Part shown: positions 16,052 through 24,997 of the stretch, piece by piece
How positions within the stretch are numbered: the stretch's first letter is position 1
Layout of the letters: each line of letters starts with the position of its first letter
Origin: Nocardioides carbamazepini
GTDB lineage: Bacteria; Actinomycetota; Actinomycetes; Propionibacteriales; Nocardioidaceae
Reading direction: 5' to 3'
NCBI RefSeq assembly: GCF_024614185.1
Contig: NZ_JAHTLF010000016.1
Location: forward strand, 124,001 to 188,000
Length of the DNA stretch: 64,000 nucleotides
The notes under the pieces: model-generated
The model's database searches: none
Seen by the model: only the letters and a program-made list of their open reading frames with translations
What the model was told of the DNA's origin: nothing
Position numbers and translations under genes: made by a program

Positions 16052-17257
16052 GTGAGCATCCCCGACGTCTTCGCCCCGGCCGAGCTGGGACCGGTCCGCC
16101 TGCGCAACCGGACGGTCAAGGCCGCGACCTTCGAGGGCCGGACGCCCGAGGGCCTGGTCACCGACGAGCTCATCGCCTACCACCGGGCCCCGGCTGCCGG
16201 CGGGGTCGGCCTGACCACGGTCGCCTACCTCGCGGTCGCGCCCGAGGGGCGCACCCACCGCGAGCAGATCGTCGTGGGGGAGCGGAGCCTTCCCGGCCTC
16301 ACGAGGCTGGCTGACGAGATCCACGCGACCGGCGCCGCGATCGCCGGCCAGGTCGGGCACGCCGGCCCCGTCGCCAACGGCCGCTCCAACGGCATCCACG
16401 CGATCGCGGCGAGCCCGATGCCGAGCCCGCTGTCGATGCAGATGATCCGCTCCGCGTCCGAGAAGGACCTGACCCGCGTCACCCGGGCGTATGTCGACGC
16501 GGCCCGCACGCTGGTGCGGGCCGGGTTCGACGTGCTCGAGCTGCACATGGCGCACTCGTACCTGATCTCGTCCTTCCTCGCCCCCGGCCTCAACCGCCGT
16601 CGCGACAGGTGGGGTGGTCCGCTGGAGCGGCGGGCCCGACTCGCGCGACAGGTCGCGCGCGTCGTCCGCGAGGAGGTGGGGGACGCCGTCGCGGTGACCG
16701 CGAAGGTGTCCGTCTCCGACGGCTTCGGCGGCGGCGTGACGACGGCGATGAGCGTCGAGCTGGCGCGGCTGCTGGAGGCCGACGGCCATCTCGACGCGCT
16801 TCAGCTCTCGGGCGGCTCGTCCCTGATGAACCCGATGTACCTCTTCCGTGGCGGCGCGCCGGTCGCGGAGTTCGCCGCGACCATGCCGCCCCTGGTGCGC
16901 TGGGGGATGCGGAGCCCGGCGGGACGGGGCTTCCTCAAGCGCTACGACTTCGAGGAGGCGTACTTCCGGCAGAAGGCACTCGAGCTGCGCGCTGCGGTCG
17001 CGATGCCGTTGATGCTGCTGGGCGGCATCAATGAGCTGGCGACGATGCGGCAGGCGATGGCCGACGGCTTCGACTTCGTCGTGATGGGCCGCGCGCTGCT
17101 GCGCGAGCCGGACCTGGTCGACCGGCTCCGGGCCGGTGCGGCCACCGGTGGCATCTGCATCCACTGCAACCGCTGCATGCCCACGATCTACTCGGGCACG
17201 CGGTGCACCGAGTGGGCGGCGGACGAGGTCATCCCCGTGCCGCGCTCCGCAGGCTGA
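16052..17257 (+). CDS. NADH:flavin oxidoreductase, Old Yellow Enzyme family
   Basis: 401-aa FMN-dependent TIM-barrel oxidoreductase. Visible are the N-terminal ELGPVRLRNRTVKAAT strand, the GQVGHAG motif, the ELHMAHSYLISSFLAPGLNRR segment with active-site His, and the C-terminal FVVMGRALLREPDLV phosphate-binding region. CIHCNRCMP near the C-terminus resembles the start of a 2,4-dienoyl-CoA reductase type FeS region, but the protein stops soon after and has no FAD/NAD domain. Its likely role is reduction of an activated C=C bond in a lipid or steroid intermediate. The GTG at 16052 lies 7 nt after TAGAGT, so leaderless. Confidence 0.9.
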   Translation: MSIPDVFAPAELGPVRLRNRTVKAATFEGRTPEGLVTDELIAYHRAPAAGGVGLTTVAYLAVAPEGRTHREQIVVGERSLPGLTRLADEIHATGAAIAGQVGHAGPVANGRSNGIHAIAASPMPSPLSMQMIRSASEKDLTRVTRAYVDAARTLVRAGFDVLELHMAHSYLISSFLAPGLNRRRDRWGGPLERRARLARQVARVVREEVGDAVAVTAKVSVSDGFGGGVTTAMSVELARLLEADGHLDALQLSGGSSLMNPMYLFRGGAPVAEFAATMPPLVRWGMRSPAGRGFLKRYDFEEAYFRQKALELRAAVAMPLMLLGGINELATMRQAMADGFDFVVMGRALLREPDLVDRLRAGAATGGICIHCNRCMPTIYSGTRCTEWAADEVIPVPRSAG

Positions 17258-17306
17258 CGTAGGCGAGCTGGGACGAGGAAACTCGCGTCCACCCCTTCCG
17301 CAAAAC

Positions 17307-17320
17307 TAGAACTCGTTCTA
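17307..17320. promoter_or_regulatory. KstR-type operator, perfect palindrome
   Basis: TAGAACTCGTTCTA has arms TAGAAC and GTTCTA (perfect around the central TC) and fits TNNAACNNGTTNNA. It overlaps the -10 TACATT (17319-17324) of the leaderless DapB-like gene starting at 17332. Together with the box at 16016 it suggests that 15095-20363 is one regulon. Confidence 0.7.
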
Positions 17321-17331
17321 CATTGACCCGC

Positions 17332-18462
17332 ATGTCACAGGCCCCCTCGATGTTGCACCGTCCCGAGAAGCCGCTGCGGGTCGTCGTCTGGTCCACGGGG
17401 ACGATCGGCCGCCACGCGATCGTCGGCGTCGACGCCCATCCCGACCTCGAGCTGGTCGGGGTGTGGACCTCGACCCCGGAGAAGCACGGCCAGGACGCCG
17501 GCCTGCTCGCCGGCCTCGATCGCGAGCTCGGCGTCAAGGCGACGACGGACCGCGACGAGCTCGTGGCGCTGCGGCCCGACTGCGTCGTGCACGGCGCGAT
17601 GACCGACGACCGCGTGTTCGAGTCGATCGCCGACCTCACCGAGCTGATCCGCGACGGTGTCAACGTCGTCTCGTCCGGTCCCGTCATCCTGCTTCACCGC
17701 GACGGCACGCTGCCGGCCGAGATGATCGACCAGATCGACGAGGCGGGCCGGCAGGGCAACGCCAGCCTGCACGTCAACGGCATCGACCCGGGCTTCGCCA
17801 ACGACGTGCTGCCGCTCGTGCTGACCAGCCTCAGCCAGCGCATCGACCATGTGACCGTCAGCGAGATCGCCGACTACTCGACGTACTACCAGCCGGTCGT
17901 GATGCGTGACCTGTTCGGCTTCGGCCAGCCGCTCCAGGACGGTGGCACCAGGCCGCTGCTGTGGGAGCCCGGCATCCTGACCACCGCGTGGGGCCCGGTG
18001 GTGCGGGTGATCGCGGCCGGCCTGGGGGTGACCCTCGACGAGCCGCTGGTCGAGGAGGTCGACCGCCGCCCGGCGCCGCGCGACACGAAGACCGTGTCGC
18101 TGGACGTGGCCGAGGGCACCATGGGCGCGGTCCGGTTCCGCGTCATCGGCACCGTCGACGGGGTTCCGCGGGTCACCCTCGAGCATGTCACGCGGACGGC
18201 GCCCGACCAGGTCCCCGAGTGGCCCACGCCGACCGAGGGCGACGGCTGCTACCGGATCGAGGTCACCGGTGAACCGTGCATGAAGCTCGAGCTCACCCAC
18301 CACGGCGAGCACGGCGACCACAACGTCTCCGGGATGATCGTCACCGCCCAGCGGCTGATCAACGCGATCCCGGCGGTCGTGGCAGCGAGGCCCGGCCTCC
18401 TCACCGCGCTCGACCTGCCGCTCGTGACCGGACGCGGCCTCGTCACGGGTACGACGCGATGA
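17332..18462 (+). CDS. DapB-like NAD(P)-dependent dehydrogenase
   Basis: 376-aa protein with an N-terminal Rossmann fold ([17 protein letters not shown]) and a dihydrodipicolinate reductase-like arrangement. Its length and C-terminal region match the 2,4-diaminopentanoate dehydrogenase-like group that is widespread in lipid-degrading actinobacteria, and whose real substrates are mostly unknown. The ATG at 17332 lies 7 nt after TACATT and 11 nt after the KstR-type box. It is coupled by ATGA to the SDR gene downstream, forming the operon DapB-like/SDR. Lysine biosynthesis is unlikely from the context. Confidence 0.85.
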   Translation: MSQAPSMLHRPEKPLRVVVWSTGTIGRHAIVGVDAHPDLELVGVWTSTPEKHGQDAGLLAGLDRELGVKATTDRDELVALRPDCVVHGAMTDDRVFESIADLTELIRDGVNVVSSGPVILLHRDGTLPAEMIDQIDEAGRQGNASLHVNGIDPGFANDVLPLVLTSLSQRIDHVTVSEIADYSTYYQPVVMRDLFGFGQPLQDGGTRPLLWEPGILTTAWGPVVRVIAAGLGVTLDEPLVEEVDRRPAPRDTKTVSLDVAEGTMGAVRFRVIGTVDGVPRVTLEHVTRTAPDQVPEWPTPTEGDGCYRIEVTGEPCMKLELTHHGEHGDHNVSGMIVTAQRLINAIPAVVAARPGLLTALDLPLVTGRGLVTGTTR

Positions 18463-19283
18463 GCATCCTCGACCGGTTCCGGCTCACCGACCACGTCGCT
18501 GTGGTCACCGGCGCCGGTCGCGGGATCGGTGCCGCCTCCGCGCTCGCGCTCGCCGAGGCAGGTGCGGACGTCGTCATCTCGTCCCGGACCGAGGCACAGC
18601 TGAAGGAGGTGGCGCAGCGGATCGAGGACACCGGGCGCCGCGCCCTCGTCGTACCGGCCAACCTCGCCCACACCGACGAGGTCGCCGCGCTCGCCCAGCA
18701 GGCCTTCGACGCGTTCGGCCGTCTCGACGTCGTGGTCAACAACGTCGGCGGCACCATCCCCAACGCCTTCCTCGACACCGACGTGGCCTATCTCGAGGAG
18801 GCCTTCCACTTCAACGTCGCCACGGCGCACGCCCTGAGCCGCGCCGCCGTACCGTTGATGCTGCGGTCCGCGGGGGAGGGCCGGCAGAAGTCCATCACCT
18901 CCATCTCGTCGGCGATGGGACGCCTGGCCGGACGCGGCTACCTCGCCTACGGCACCGCCAAGGCCGCTCTCGCGCACTGGTCGCGGCTCGCCGCCACCGA
19001 CCTGAACCCCGAGATCCGAGTGAACGGCGTCTTCGTCGGCTCGGTGATGACCAGCGCCCTGGAGTTCGTCGCCGGCGTGCCCGAGATGAAGTCCCAGCTC
19101 GAGGAGGCGACACCCCTGGGCCGGATCGGCGAGGCCGAGGACATCGCCGCCGCGGTGGTCTATCTGGCGTCACCGGCGGGCAAGTACGTCACCGGCAAGA
19201 TGCTCGAGGTCGACGGCGGGATCCAGGAGCCGAACCTCGACCTCCAGCTACCCGATCTCCGGCCGGATGTGAATCCCACCTAG
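18459..19283 (+). CDS. Short-chain dehydrogenase/reductase (SDR)
   Basis: 274-aa classical SDR. It has TGAGRGIG for cofactor binding near residue 18, NNVGG at the NAG position, the catalytic Ser in SISSAMG, and [11 protein letters not shown] containing the YxxxK pair. The C-terminal [11 protein letters not shown] motif is also standard. It probably oxidises or reduces a hydroxyacyl-CoA or steroid hydroxyl in the KstR-box cluster. The start overlaps the previous stop (ATGA). Its own TAG stop forms the first bases of the TAGAGT -10 of the next gene. Confidence 0.92.
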   Translation: MSILDRFRLTDHVAVVTGAGRGIGAASALALAEAGADVVISSRTEAQLKEVAQRIEDTGRRALVVPANLAHTDEVAALAQQAFDAFGRLDVVVNNVGGTIPNAFLDTDVAYLEEAFHFNVATAHALSRAAVPLMLRSAGEGRQKSITSISSAMGRLAGRGYLAYGTAKAALAHWSRLAATDLNPEIRVNGVFVGSVMTSALEFVAGVPEMKSQLEEATPLGRIGEAEDIAAAVVYLASPAGKYVTGKMLEVDGGIQEPNLDLQLPDLRPDVNPT

Positions 19284-19292
19284 AGTGCCATC

Positions 19293-20363
19293 ATGACCAC
19301 TGGAGGGATCGCCACCGGACACGCCGTCTCGCCCGACTCCGGTCGATACTGGTCCGACGAGGGAGCGTGGCAGGTCGCCGAGGGGATCTGGCGCATCCCG
19401 CTGCCGCTCCCGATGGACGCTCTCAAGGCCATCAACGTCTACGTCGTCCAGGGCGACGACGGTCTCACGCTGATCGACGGCGGCTGGTCGATCCCGGTGG
19501 CGCGCGAGCTGCTCGACAAGAGCCTGCGCTCGATCGACTCCGGCTTCGGCGACATCAAGCGGTTCCTGGTCACGCACGTGCACCGCGACCACTTCACGCT
19601 CGCGACCGTCCTCGGCCACGAGTACGGCGCGGAGGTGGTCCTCGGCGCCGAGGAGCAGCCCGCGCTCGAGCTGCTCCACCGGGCGTCGGTGTCGGACATC
19701 GGGGAGAGCCCCTTCCTCGACATGCTGCGCACCGCGGGTGCCGAGGAGATCGCCGTCCAGTGGCGCGAGGGGCACGACGGCGCGCTTCCGGATGCCACCG
19801 ACTGGGCGTTCCCCGACGTGTGGCTCGACGGCGACCGCACCTTCGACATCGGCCGCCGCCGGATCGACGCCGTCCACACGCCGGGTCACACCCCCGGCCA
19901 CTACGTCTACGCCGACCAGCGCGAGGGCGTGCTCTTCGCCGGCGACCACGTGCTGCCCACGATCACGCCGTCGATCGGCTTCACCGCCCCGCCCGCCGAC
20001 CAGCCGCTGGGCCAGTTCATGGCGTCGCTGGCGCGGGTCCGCGAGCTGCCCGACCTGCGCATCCTGCCCGCCCACGGGCCGGTCGCCCCGTCGTCGTACG
20101 CGCGGGTCGACGAGCTGCTCGCCCACCACGAGCACCGCCTCGCGCTGTGCCTGGCCTCGTTGAGGGACCGCGGCGCGGTCACCTCGCTCGTCGTCGCCAA
20201 GGACCTCGGCTGGACCCGGCACGAGCGGGCGTTCGGCGAGCTCGACGTCTTCAGCCAGGGCATGGCCGCGATGGAGACCAAGGCCCACCTCGACCTCCTC
20301 GTCGCCCGGGGCCAGGCCACGGCGGCCGACCATCCGGACGGGGTCGTCTACGCCGTCTGTTGA
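19293..20363 (+). CDS. MBL-fold metallo-hydrolase
   Basis: 356-aa metallo-beta-lactamase fold protein, with THVHRDHFTLA near residue 95, HTPGHTPGHYVY, LFAGDHVLP and LPAHGPV supplying the metal ligands. The C-terminal helical domain (GWTRHERAFGELD) resembles the winged-helix domain of thioesterase- or glyoxalase-like MBL proteins. It could hydrolyse an acyl-CoA or lactone produced by the preceding enzymes (inference). TAGAGT at 19281-19286 lies 6 nt before the ATG, suggesting a leaderless transcript. The last 16 bp overlap the 3' end of the opposing Abi gene. Confidence 0.88.
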   Translation: MTTGGIATGHAVSPDSGRYWSDEGAWQVAEGIWRIPLPLPMDALKAINVYVVQGDDGLTLIDGGWSIPVARELLDKSLRSIDSGFGDIKRFLVTHVHRDHFTLATVLGHEYGAEVVLGAEEQPALELLHRASVSDIGESPFLDMLRTAGAEEIAVQWREGHDGALPDATDWAFPDVWLDGDRTFDIGRRRIDAVHTPGHTPGHYVYADQREGVLFAGDHVLPTITPSIGFTAPPADQPLGQFMASLARVRELPDLRILPAHGPVAPSSYARVDELLAHHEHRLALCLASLRDRGAVTSLVVAKDLGWTRHERAFGELDVFSQGMAAMETKAHLDLLVARGQATAADHPDGVVYAVC

Positions 20364-21001
20364 CGATGCGTCGGGGGTGGCCAGGTCGGCCGCTCGTCGA
20401 TGAGCACGGACACACGTGTCGTCGCTTCCAGGTGCTCGCCCAGCGCGCGCCCGATGCGTCGCGCGATATCCAGGACGCGTGCCAGATCCTCCTCGAGAGG
20501 ACGGGTGTGGATGGGCTCGTGGTGGGCGATCCGGTTGCGGAGACGGCGCACCTCGTCGAGCTCGGCATGCAGTCGGCGGCGACGAACCGTGCCGTCGAAG
20601 GCGTGACGGAGCGCAGGTTGCCAGAGAAGACGGTTGTACTCGTCGGCCAGGAGCGACCACCAGAAGCCGAACGGCAGCTCAGCGACGAGCTTTCCGTGCG
20701 GTGCTTGAGATCCGCCGGCGTGGCGGAGCGCCAGGGACACCGCCGCGCGGGAGCGGGGTGTCAGGACCGTCGACGTCGGACTGAGCCAGCTGCCGTCGAG
20801 GTGAGTTGAGGCGGCGGAGTCCAGGGCGTTGCGGAGCGCAACCTCGAGATAGTGGACGGATTCGAAGAAGGCCGCGGCTACGCGGGTGTTCCAGTCGTAG
20901 AGCGTGATCGCATGCTCCCAGTGCTCGTCGCGTGCCGCGAGGTACGGCCGCATTCGCGCAGGGGACAAAAGTCGTTGCATGTCCCACTCGCTCCGAGGCA
21001 C
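20348..21001 (-). CDS. Abi_2-family (AbiD/F-like) HEPN protein
   Basis: 217-aa protein of the Abi_2 family, known from lactococcal phage abortive-infection systems. The C-terminal helix carries RNRIAHHEPI, an R-x4-H HEPN ribonuclease motif, and the N-terminal half has LYDWNTRVAAAFFESVHYLEVALRNAL. The GTG at 21001 is chosen because GGAAGGAG lies seven bases upstream. An internal ATG at 20980 is possible. It stands alone, has lower G+C flanks than its neighbours and no partner gene, so a solitary defence or toxin gene is plausible. It ends inside the 3' end of the convergent MBL gene. Confidence 0.82.
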   Translation of the reverse strand: MPRSEWDMQRLLSPARMRPYLAARDEHWEHAITLYDWNTRVAAAFFESVHYLEVALRNALDSAASTHLDGSWLSPTSTVLTPRSRAAVSLALRHAGGSQAPHGKLVAELPFGFWWSLLADEYNRLLWQPALRHAFDGTVRRRRLHAELDEVRRLRNRIAHHEPIHTRPLEEDLARVLDIARRIGRALGEHLEATTRVSVLIDERPTWPPPTHRQQTA

Positions 21002-21154
21002 CGCGATACTCCTTCCCGGGTTGGTTGCGTCGATCCGGGAGCGTAGAGTGAACTTCCGACAGAGAGCCCCGGGATGCACGGCGTAGCGACGAGAGTCAGC
21101 GAACCCCCCCGGGGCCTTGTCATCTCCCGGAGAGGACCGGCCTAGACTGACGAG

Positions 21155-21246
21155 GTCAGACAGGGGAGCACCAGACGGGTGCTGAGAGTGCGGCGCGGGC
21201 CGCAGACCCTCCGAACCTGATCCGGTTAGCACCGGCGAAGGGAGTC
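21155..21246 (+). promoter_or_regulatory. TPP riboswitch (THI element)
   Basis: The conserved TPP-aptamer blocks are in order: AGGGGAGC near 21162, GGGTGCTGAGAGTGC at 21177, then GCAGACCCTCCGAACCTGAT from 21212, with GTTAGCACCGGCGAAGGGAG ending at 21244. A TAGACT -10 at 21143-21148 places the start of transcription near 21155. The conserved 3' end GAAGGGAG doubles as the ribosome binding site for the ATG at 21252, so ligand binding should hide it and block translation when thiamine pyrophosphate is abundant. Confidence 0.95.
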
Positions 21247-21251
21247 ATCCG

Positions 21252-22328
21252 ATGCGTACGCGCATGCTCACCGGCCGCCTCACCCTGGCGGCCCTCACGA
21301 CGTCCGCCCTCCTCGCGAGCGGCTGCTCGCTCCTCGGATCCGAGGACGACGGCAAGGCGAGCGACGACACGTCGGTCACGCTGGTGACCCACGAGTCCTT
21401 CGCGATCCCCGACGAGCTCGTCGCGGCGTTCGAGAAGGACACCGGCTACGACCTGCGGATCAGCAAGCTCGAGGACGCCGGCGCGCTCACGAACGAGCTC
21501 GTCCTCACCAAGGAGAACCCGGTCGGCGACGTCGTCTTCGGCGTCGACAACACCTTCGCGACCCGTGCGGTCGACGAGGGCGTGTTCGCGTCGTACGCGC
21601 CGACGCTGCCGACGGGCGCCGACGCGTACGAGCTCGCGGGGGACGACGCCGACGCCCTCACCCCGATCGACACCGGCAACGTCTGCGTCAACGTCGACGA
21701 CGCCTGGTTCGACGCGGAGGGCGTCCCCGCCCCCACGACGCTCGACGACCTCACGAAGCCCGCCTACAAGGACCTCTTCGTGATCCCCGGCGCCAGCACC
21801 AGCTCGCCGGGACTGGCCTTCCTGCTGGCGACCATCGCGCGGTACGGCGACGACTGGCCGTCGTACTGGACGAAGCTCGTCGACAACGGCGCCAAGGTGG
21901 TCAAGGGCTGGTCCGACGCCTACTACACCGACTTCACCTTCTCCGGTGGCGACCGGCCGATCGTCGTGTCCTACGACTCCTCGCCGGCCTTCACGCTCGA
22001 CGAGTCGGGGGAGAGCTCGACGACGAGCGCCTTGCTCGACGGCTGCTTCCGGCAGGTCGAGTACGCCGGCGTGCTGGCCGGCGATGAGACCAACACCGCC
22101 GGCGCCCACGCCGTGATCGACTGGCTGCTCTCGCCGGAGGTGCAGGCCGCGCTGCCCGAGTCGATGTACGTCTTCCCGGTCGCGTCCGACACGGAGCTGC
22201 CGGCCGACTGGGGGCGCTTCGCGCAGCGGCCCGAGCAGACGGGGCAGTCCGAGCAGGTCGCGCCCGCCGAGATCGCCGCCGAGCGCAAGGCGTGGCTGGA
22301 GCAGTGGACGGAGATCGTCTCGCGATGA
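21252..22328 (+). CDS. thiB: Thiamine ABC transporter substrate-binding lipoprotein
   Basis: 358-aa periplasmic-type binding protein. The lipoprotein signal ends in LLASGC. Mature features are TLVTHESFAIPDELVAAFEK and the VVFGVDNTFATRA and NVCVNVDDAWF segments typical of ThiB. It is controlled by the TPP riboswitch ending seven bases before its ATG, which fixes the substrate as thiamine or its phosphates. The stop overlaps thiP (ATGA). Confidence 0.94.
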   Translation: MRTRMLTGRLTLAALTTSALLASGCSLLGSEDDGKASDDTSVTLVTHESFAIPDELVAAFEKDTGYDLRISKLEDAGALTNELVLTKENPVGDVVFGVDNTFATRAVDEGVFASYAPTLPTGADAYELAGDDADALTPIDTGNVCVNVDDAWFDAEGVPAPTTLDDLTKPAYKDLFVIPGASTSSPGLAFLLATIARYGDDWPSYWTKLVDNGAKVVKGWSDAYYTDFTFSGGDRPIVVSYDSSPAFTLDESGESSTTSALLDGCFRQVEYAGVLAGDETNTAGAHAVIDWLLSPEVQAALPESMYVFPVASDTELPADWGRFAQRPEQTGQSEQVAPAEIAAERKAWLEQWTEIVSR

Positions 22329-23959
22329 CCGCCCGACGACTGGGACTGGGGCTGCTCGCCGCGGTCCCGGTCGCCGTCGTCGCGGTCTTCTTCGTGCTGC
22401 CCGTCGGCGCGATGCTCCAGCGGGGCGTGTGGCCGGACGGGTCGTTCGATCCGGGCGCGGTCCTCGACGTGCTGCGCCGGCCGCGCACGGGCCGGGTCCT
22501 GTGGTTCACCGTCTGGACGAGCACGGTCGCGACGACGGCCGCGGTGCTGCTCGGCGTGCCGGCCGCCTACGTCCTCCACCGGCTGCGCTTCCCCGGCCGG
22601 GCGCTGGTGCGCACCGCGCTGCTGGTGCCCTTCGTGCTGCCGACGGTCGTCGTCGGCCTGGCCGTCCGCGAGCTGGTCTCGGCGTCGGGGCCGCTGGGCT
22701 TCCTCGACCTCGATGGGACGCCGGTCGCCATCCTGATCGGTCTGGTCTTCTTCAACGTGGCCGTCGTGGTCAGGACGGTGGGCGCGGCCTGGGAGGGCCT
22801 GGACCGGCGTCCTGCCGAGGCCGGGGCGGCCCTGGGTGCGACGCCGGCACAGGTGTTCCGGACGGTCACGCTGCCCGCCCTGCGGCCCGCGATCGTGTCC
22901 GCGGCGAGCGTCGTGTTCCTGTTCTGCGCGACCGCGTTCGGCGTGGTGCTCGTGCTCGGCGGTGTCCGCTACTCGTCGGTGGAGACCGAGATCTACCTGC
23001 TCACCGCCGATCTGCTCGACCTGCCCGCCGCAGCGGCGCTCTCGCTCGTGCAGATGCTCGCGGTCGTGGCCCTGCTCGTCGTGGTCGGCCGGCTGCGCGC
23101 CGTACCGGACCCGACGGTGCGCCGGGTCTCGGCCTCTCCAGCGCGGCCGCGGCGACGCGACCTCCCCGCCGTGGCCATGACGGCGCTGACCCTCGGGCTC
23201 GTCGCGCTGCCCGTGCTGGCGCTGCTGGTCGGCTCGGTACGACGCGAGGGCCGGTGGACCCTCGACCACTATCGCGCCCTCGCGGGCTCGGCCGACGGCC
23301 TGTTGCAGGTGTCGGTGACCGACGCCCTGGTGGCCTCGCTGCGGATCGCGGTCGACGCCACCTGGATGTCGCTGGCCCTGGGCCTGGTCGTGGCCTTCGT
23401 GGTCACCAGGACGGTGCGCACGCGCGCCGGGAAGCGGGCGCGGGCGGTGCTCGACGGCTTCTTCATGCTGCCGCTGGGTGTCTCGGCGGTCACCCTCGGG
23501 TTCGGCTTCCTCATCGCCCTCGACCGGCCGCCGCTCGACCTGCGCGTCAGCCCGGTGCTGGTGCCGATCGCCCAGGCGCTGGTGGCGTTGCCTCTGGTCG
23601 TCCGCACCCTCGTGCCGGTCCTCGCCGGCATCGACGACCGCCAGCGGCAGGCCGCCGCCTCGCTCGGCGCTGGGCCGCTGCGCACGCTGCTCACCGTCGA
23701 CCTCGCCGTCGTCTGGCGGCCGCTGCTGGCCGCCGCCGGCTTCGCGTTCGCGGTCTCGCTGGGAGAGTTCGGCGCGACGTCCTTCATCGTGCGCCCGGCG
23801 GAGCCGACCCTGCCGGTCGTGATCTACCGGCTGCTCGGGCACCCCGGGGCCCTCAACTACGGCACCGCCATGGCCGCGTCGGTGGTGCTGGCCGCCGTGA
23901 CCGCCGGTGTCATCCTCGTCGTCGAGCGGCTGCGTGTGCCGGGAGTGGGGTCGTGGTGA
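22325..23959 (+). CDS. thiP: Thiamine ABC transporter permease (fused two-domain)
   Basis: 544-aa membrane protein of about 12 segments made of two tandem binding-protein-dependent permease domains, as in E. coli ThiP. Each half has an EAA-type loop: GLDRRPAEAGAALGATPAQVF near residue 160, and DDRQRQAAASLGAGPLRTL near residue 440. It moves thiamine captured by ThiB. The start overlaps the thiB stop (ATGA) and the end overlaps thiQ (GTGA), so the three subunits are made from one message under the riboswitch. Confidence 0.94.
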   Translation: MTARRLGLGLLAAVPVAVVAVFFVLPVGAMLQRGVWPDGSFDPGAVLDVLRRPRTGRVLWFTVWTSTVATTAAVLLGVPAAYVLHRLRFPGRALVRTALLVPFVLPTVVVGLAVRELVSASGPLGFLDLDGTPVAILIGLVFFNVAVVVRTVGAAWEGLDRRPAEAGAALGATPAQVFRTVTLPALRPAIVSAASVVFLFCATAFGVVLVLGGVRYSSVETEIYLLTADLLDLPAAAALSLVQMLAVVALLVVVGRLRAVPDPTVRRVSASPARPRRRDLPAVAMTALTLGLVALPVLALLVGSVRREGRWTLDHYRALAGSADGLLQVSVTDALVASLRIAVDATWMSLALGLVVAFVVTRTVRTRAGKRARAVLDGFFMLPLGVSAVTLGFGFLIALDRPPLDLRVSPVLVPIAQALVALPLVVRTLVPVLAGIDDRQRQAAASLGAGPLRTLLTVDLAVVWRPLLAAAGFAFAVSLGEFGATSFIVRPAEPTLPVVIYRLLGHPGALNYGTAMAASVVLAAVTAGVILVVERLRVPGVGSW

Positions 23960-24987
23960 GCCTGGAGCTCGAGGGAGTGAGCGTCGTCTTCGGAGGGACC
24001 GCGGTCGTCGACCACGTCGACCTGGTGGTCGCGGACGGCGACGTGCTCGCCGTCCTCGGCCCCTCGGGCTGCGGGAAGTCCACGCTGTTGCGGGCCGTCG
24101 CCGGCCTCGAGCCGCTCGCCGCCGGCCGGATGGCCTGGGACGGCGCCGACCTCGCCGGGACACCCACCCACCGGCGCGGGTTCGCGCTGATGTTCCAGGA
24201 CGGCCAGCTGTTCGACCACCTCACGGTCGCGGGCAATGTCGGGTACGCCCGGCGCCTGCAGGGTGCCTCCCGGACCGCCGTACGCGCGGAGGTCGACGAG
24301 CTGCTCGAGCTCGTGGGTCTCGGTGGACACGCCGACCGCCTGCCCCGCACCCTCTCCGGCGGTGAGCGGCAGCGCGTCGCGCTGGCCCGCTCGCTGGCGG
24401 CGAGGCCCCGGCTGCTGCTGCTCGACGAGCCGCTCAGCGCTCTCGACGCCGGCCTGCGCGGGCGGTTGGCCGCCGACCTGCGCCGGATCCTCGTCGAGTC
24501 CGGTACGACGGCGCTGCTGGTCACCCACGACCAGGACGAGGCCTTCGCGGTGGCCGACCGCCTGGCCGTGATGCGGGGTGGACGGATCGTCCAGGAGGGC
24601 CCGACCGGTGACGTCTGGGCGCACCCGGCCGACGCCGACACCGCCCTGTTCCTCGGCTACAGCCGGGTGCTGGAGGGAGCGGCCGCCGCGACCGTGCTGC
24701 GCCATGCCGGTCTCCCCCCGGGCGCAGGCGCCGTGGCGCTGCGCCCGTCGGCCGTGCTGGCCGGCCCCGACCTGGTCGACGGGATCCCGGCCGTGGTCCG
24801 CGGCTTCCGCCCGACCCCGGACGCCGGCCGGCTCGTGGTGGCGGTCGAGGGCGTCGGCGAGCTGGACGCGGTCGGTGCTCCGGGATGGGTCGCGGAGCCG
24901 GGCCGGCCTGTCGTCGTACGTGTCGAACGGCACGCGATCGCCGTCCTGCCGGGCGCTGCCACCAGCCCGGCTGGCGGGGCACCGTAG
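23956..24987 (+). CDS. thiQ: Thiamine ABC transporter ATP-binding protein
   Basis: 343-aa ABC ATPase. It has Walker A GPSGCGKST, signature LSGGERQRVALARSL, Walker B LLLLDEPLSALD and H-loop LLVTHD. It is longer than E. coli ThiQ (232 aa) because of a roughly 110-residue C-terminal TOBE-like domain (VALRPSAVLAG...). The start is the GTG at 23956 that overlaps the thiP stop. Its TAG stop at 24985 is also the beginning of the TAGGAT -10 hexamer of the next gene. Confidence 0.92.
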   Translation: MSLELEGVSVVFGGTAVVDHVDLVVADGDVLAVLGPSGCGKSTLLRAVAGLEPLAAGRMAWDGADLAGTPTHRRGFALMFQDGQLFDHLTVAGNVGYARRLQGASRTAVRAEVDELLELVGLGGHADRLPRTLSGGERQRVALARSLAARPRLLLLDEPLSALDAGLRGRLAADLRRILVESGTTALLVTHDQDEAFAVADRLAVMRGGRIVQEGPTGDVWAHPADADTALFLGYSRVLEGAAAATVLRHAGLPPGAGAVALRPSAVLAGPDLVDGIPAVVRGFRPTPDAGRLVVAVEGVGELDAVGAPGWVAEPGRPVVVRVERHAIAVLPGAATSPAGGAP

Positions 24988-24997
24988 GATCCCTCGG

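Noticed and set aside
17332-18462. dapB of lysine biosynthesis
   Set aside because: It is much longer (376 aa versus about 250-270), lies under a KstR-like box and next to an SDR. The Rossmann similarity is only at family level.
21971-24163. 730-codon minus-strand frame over thiB-thiP-thiQ
   Set aside because: Shadow of the thiamine transporter genes; Arg/His/Gln-rich translation with no domain.
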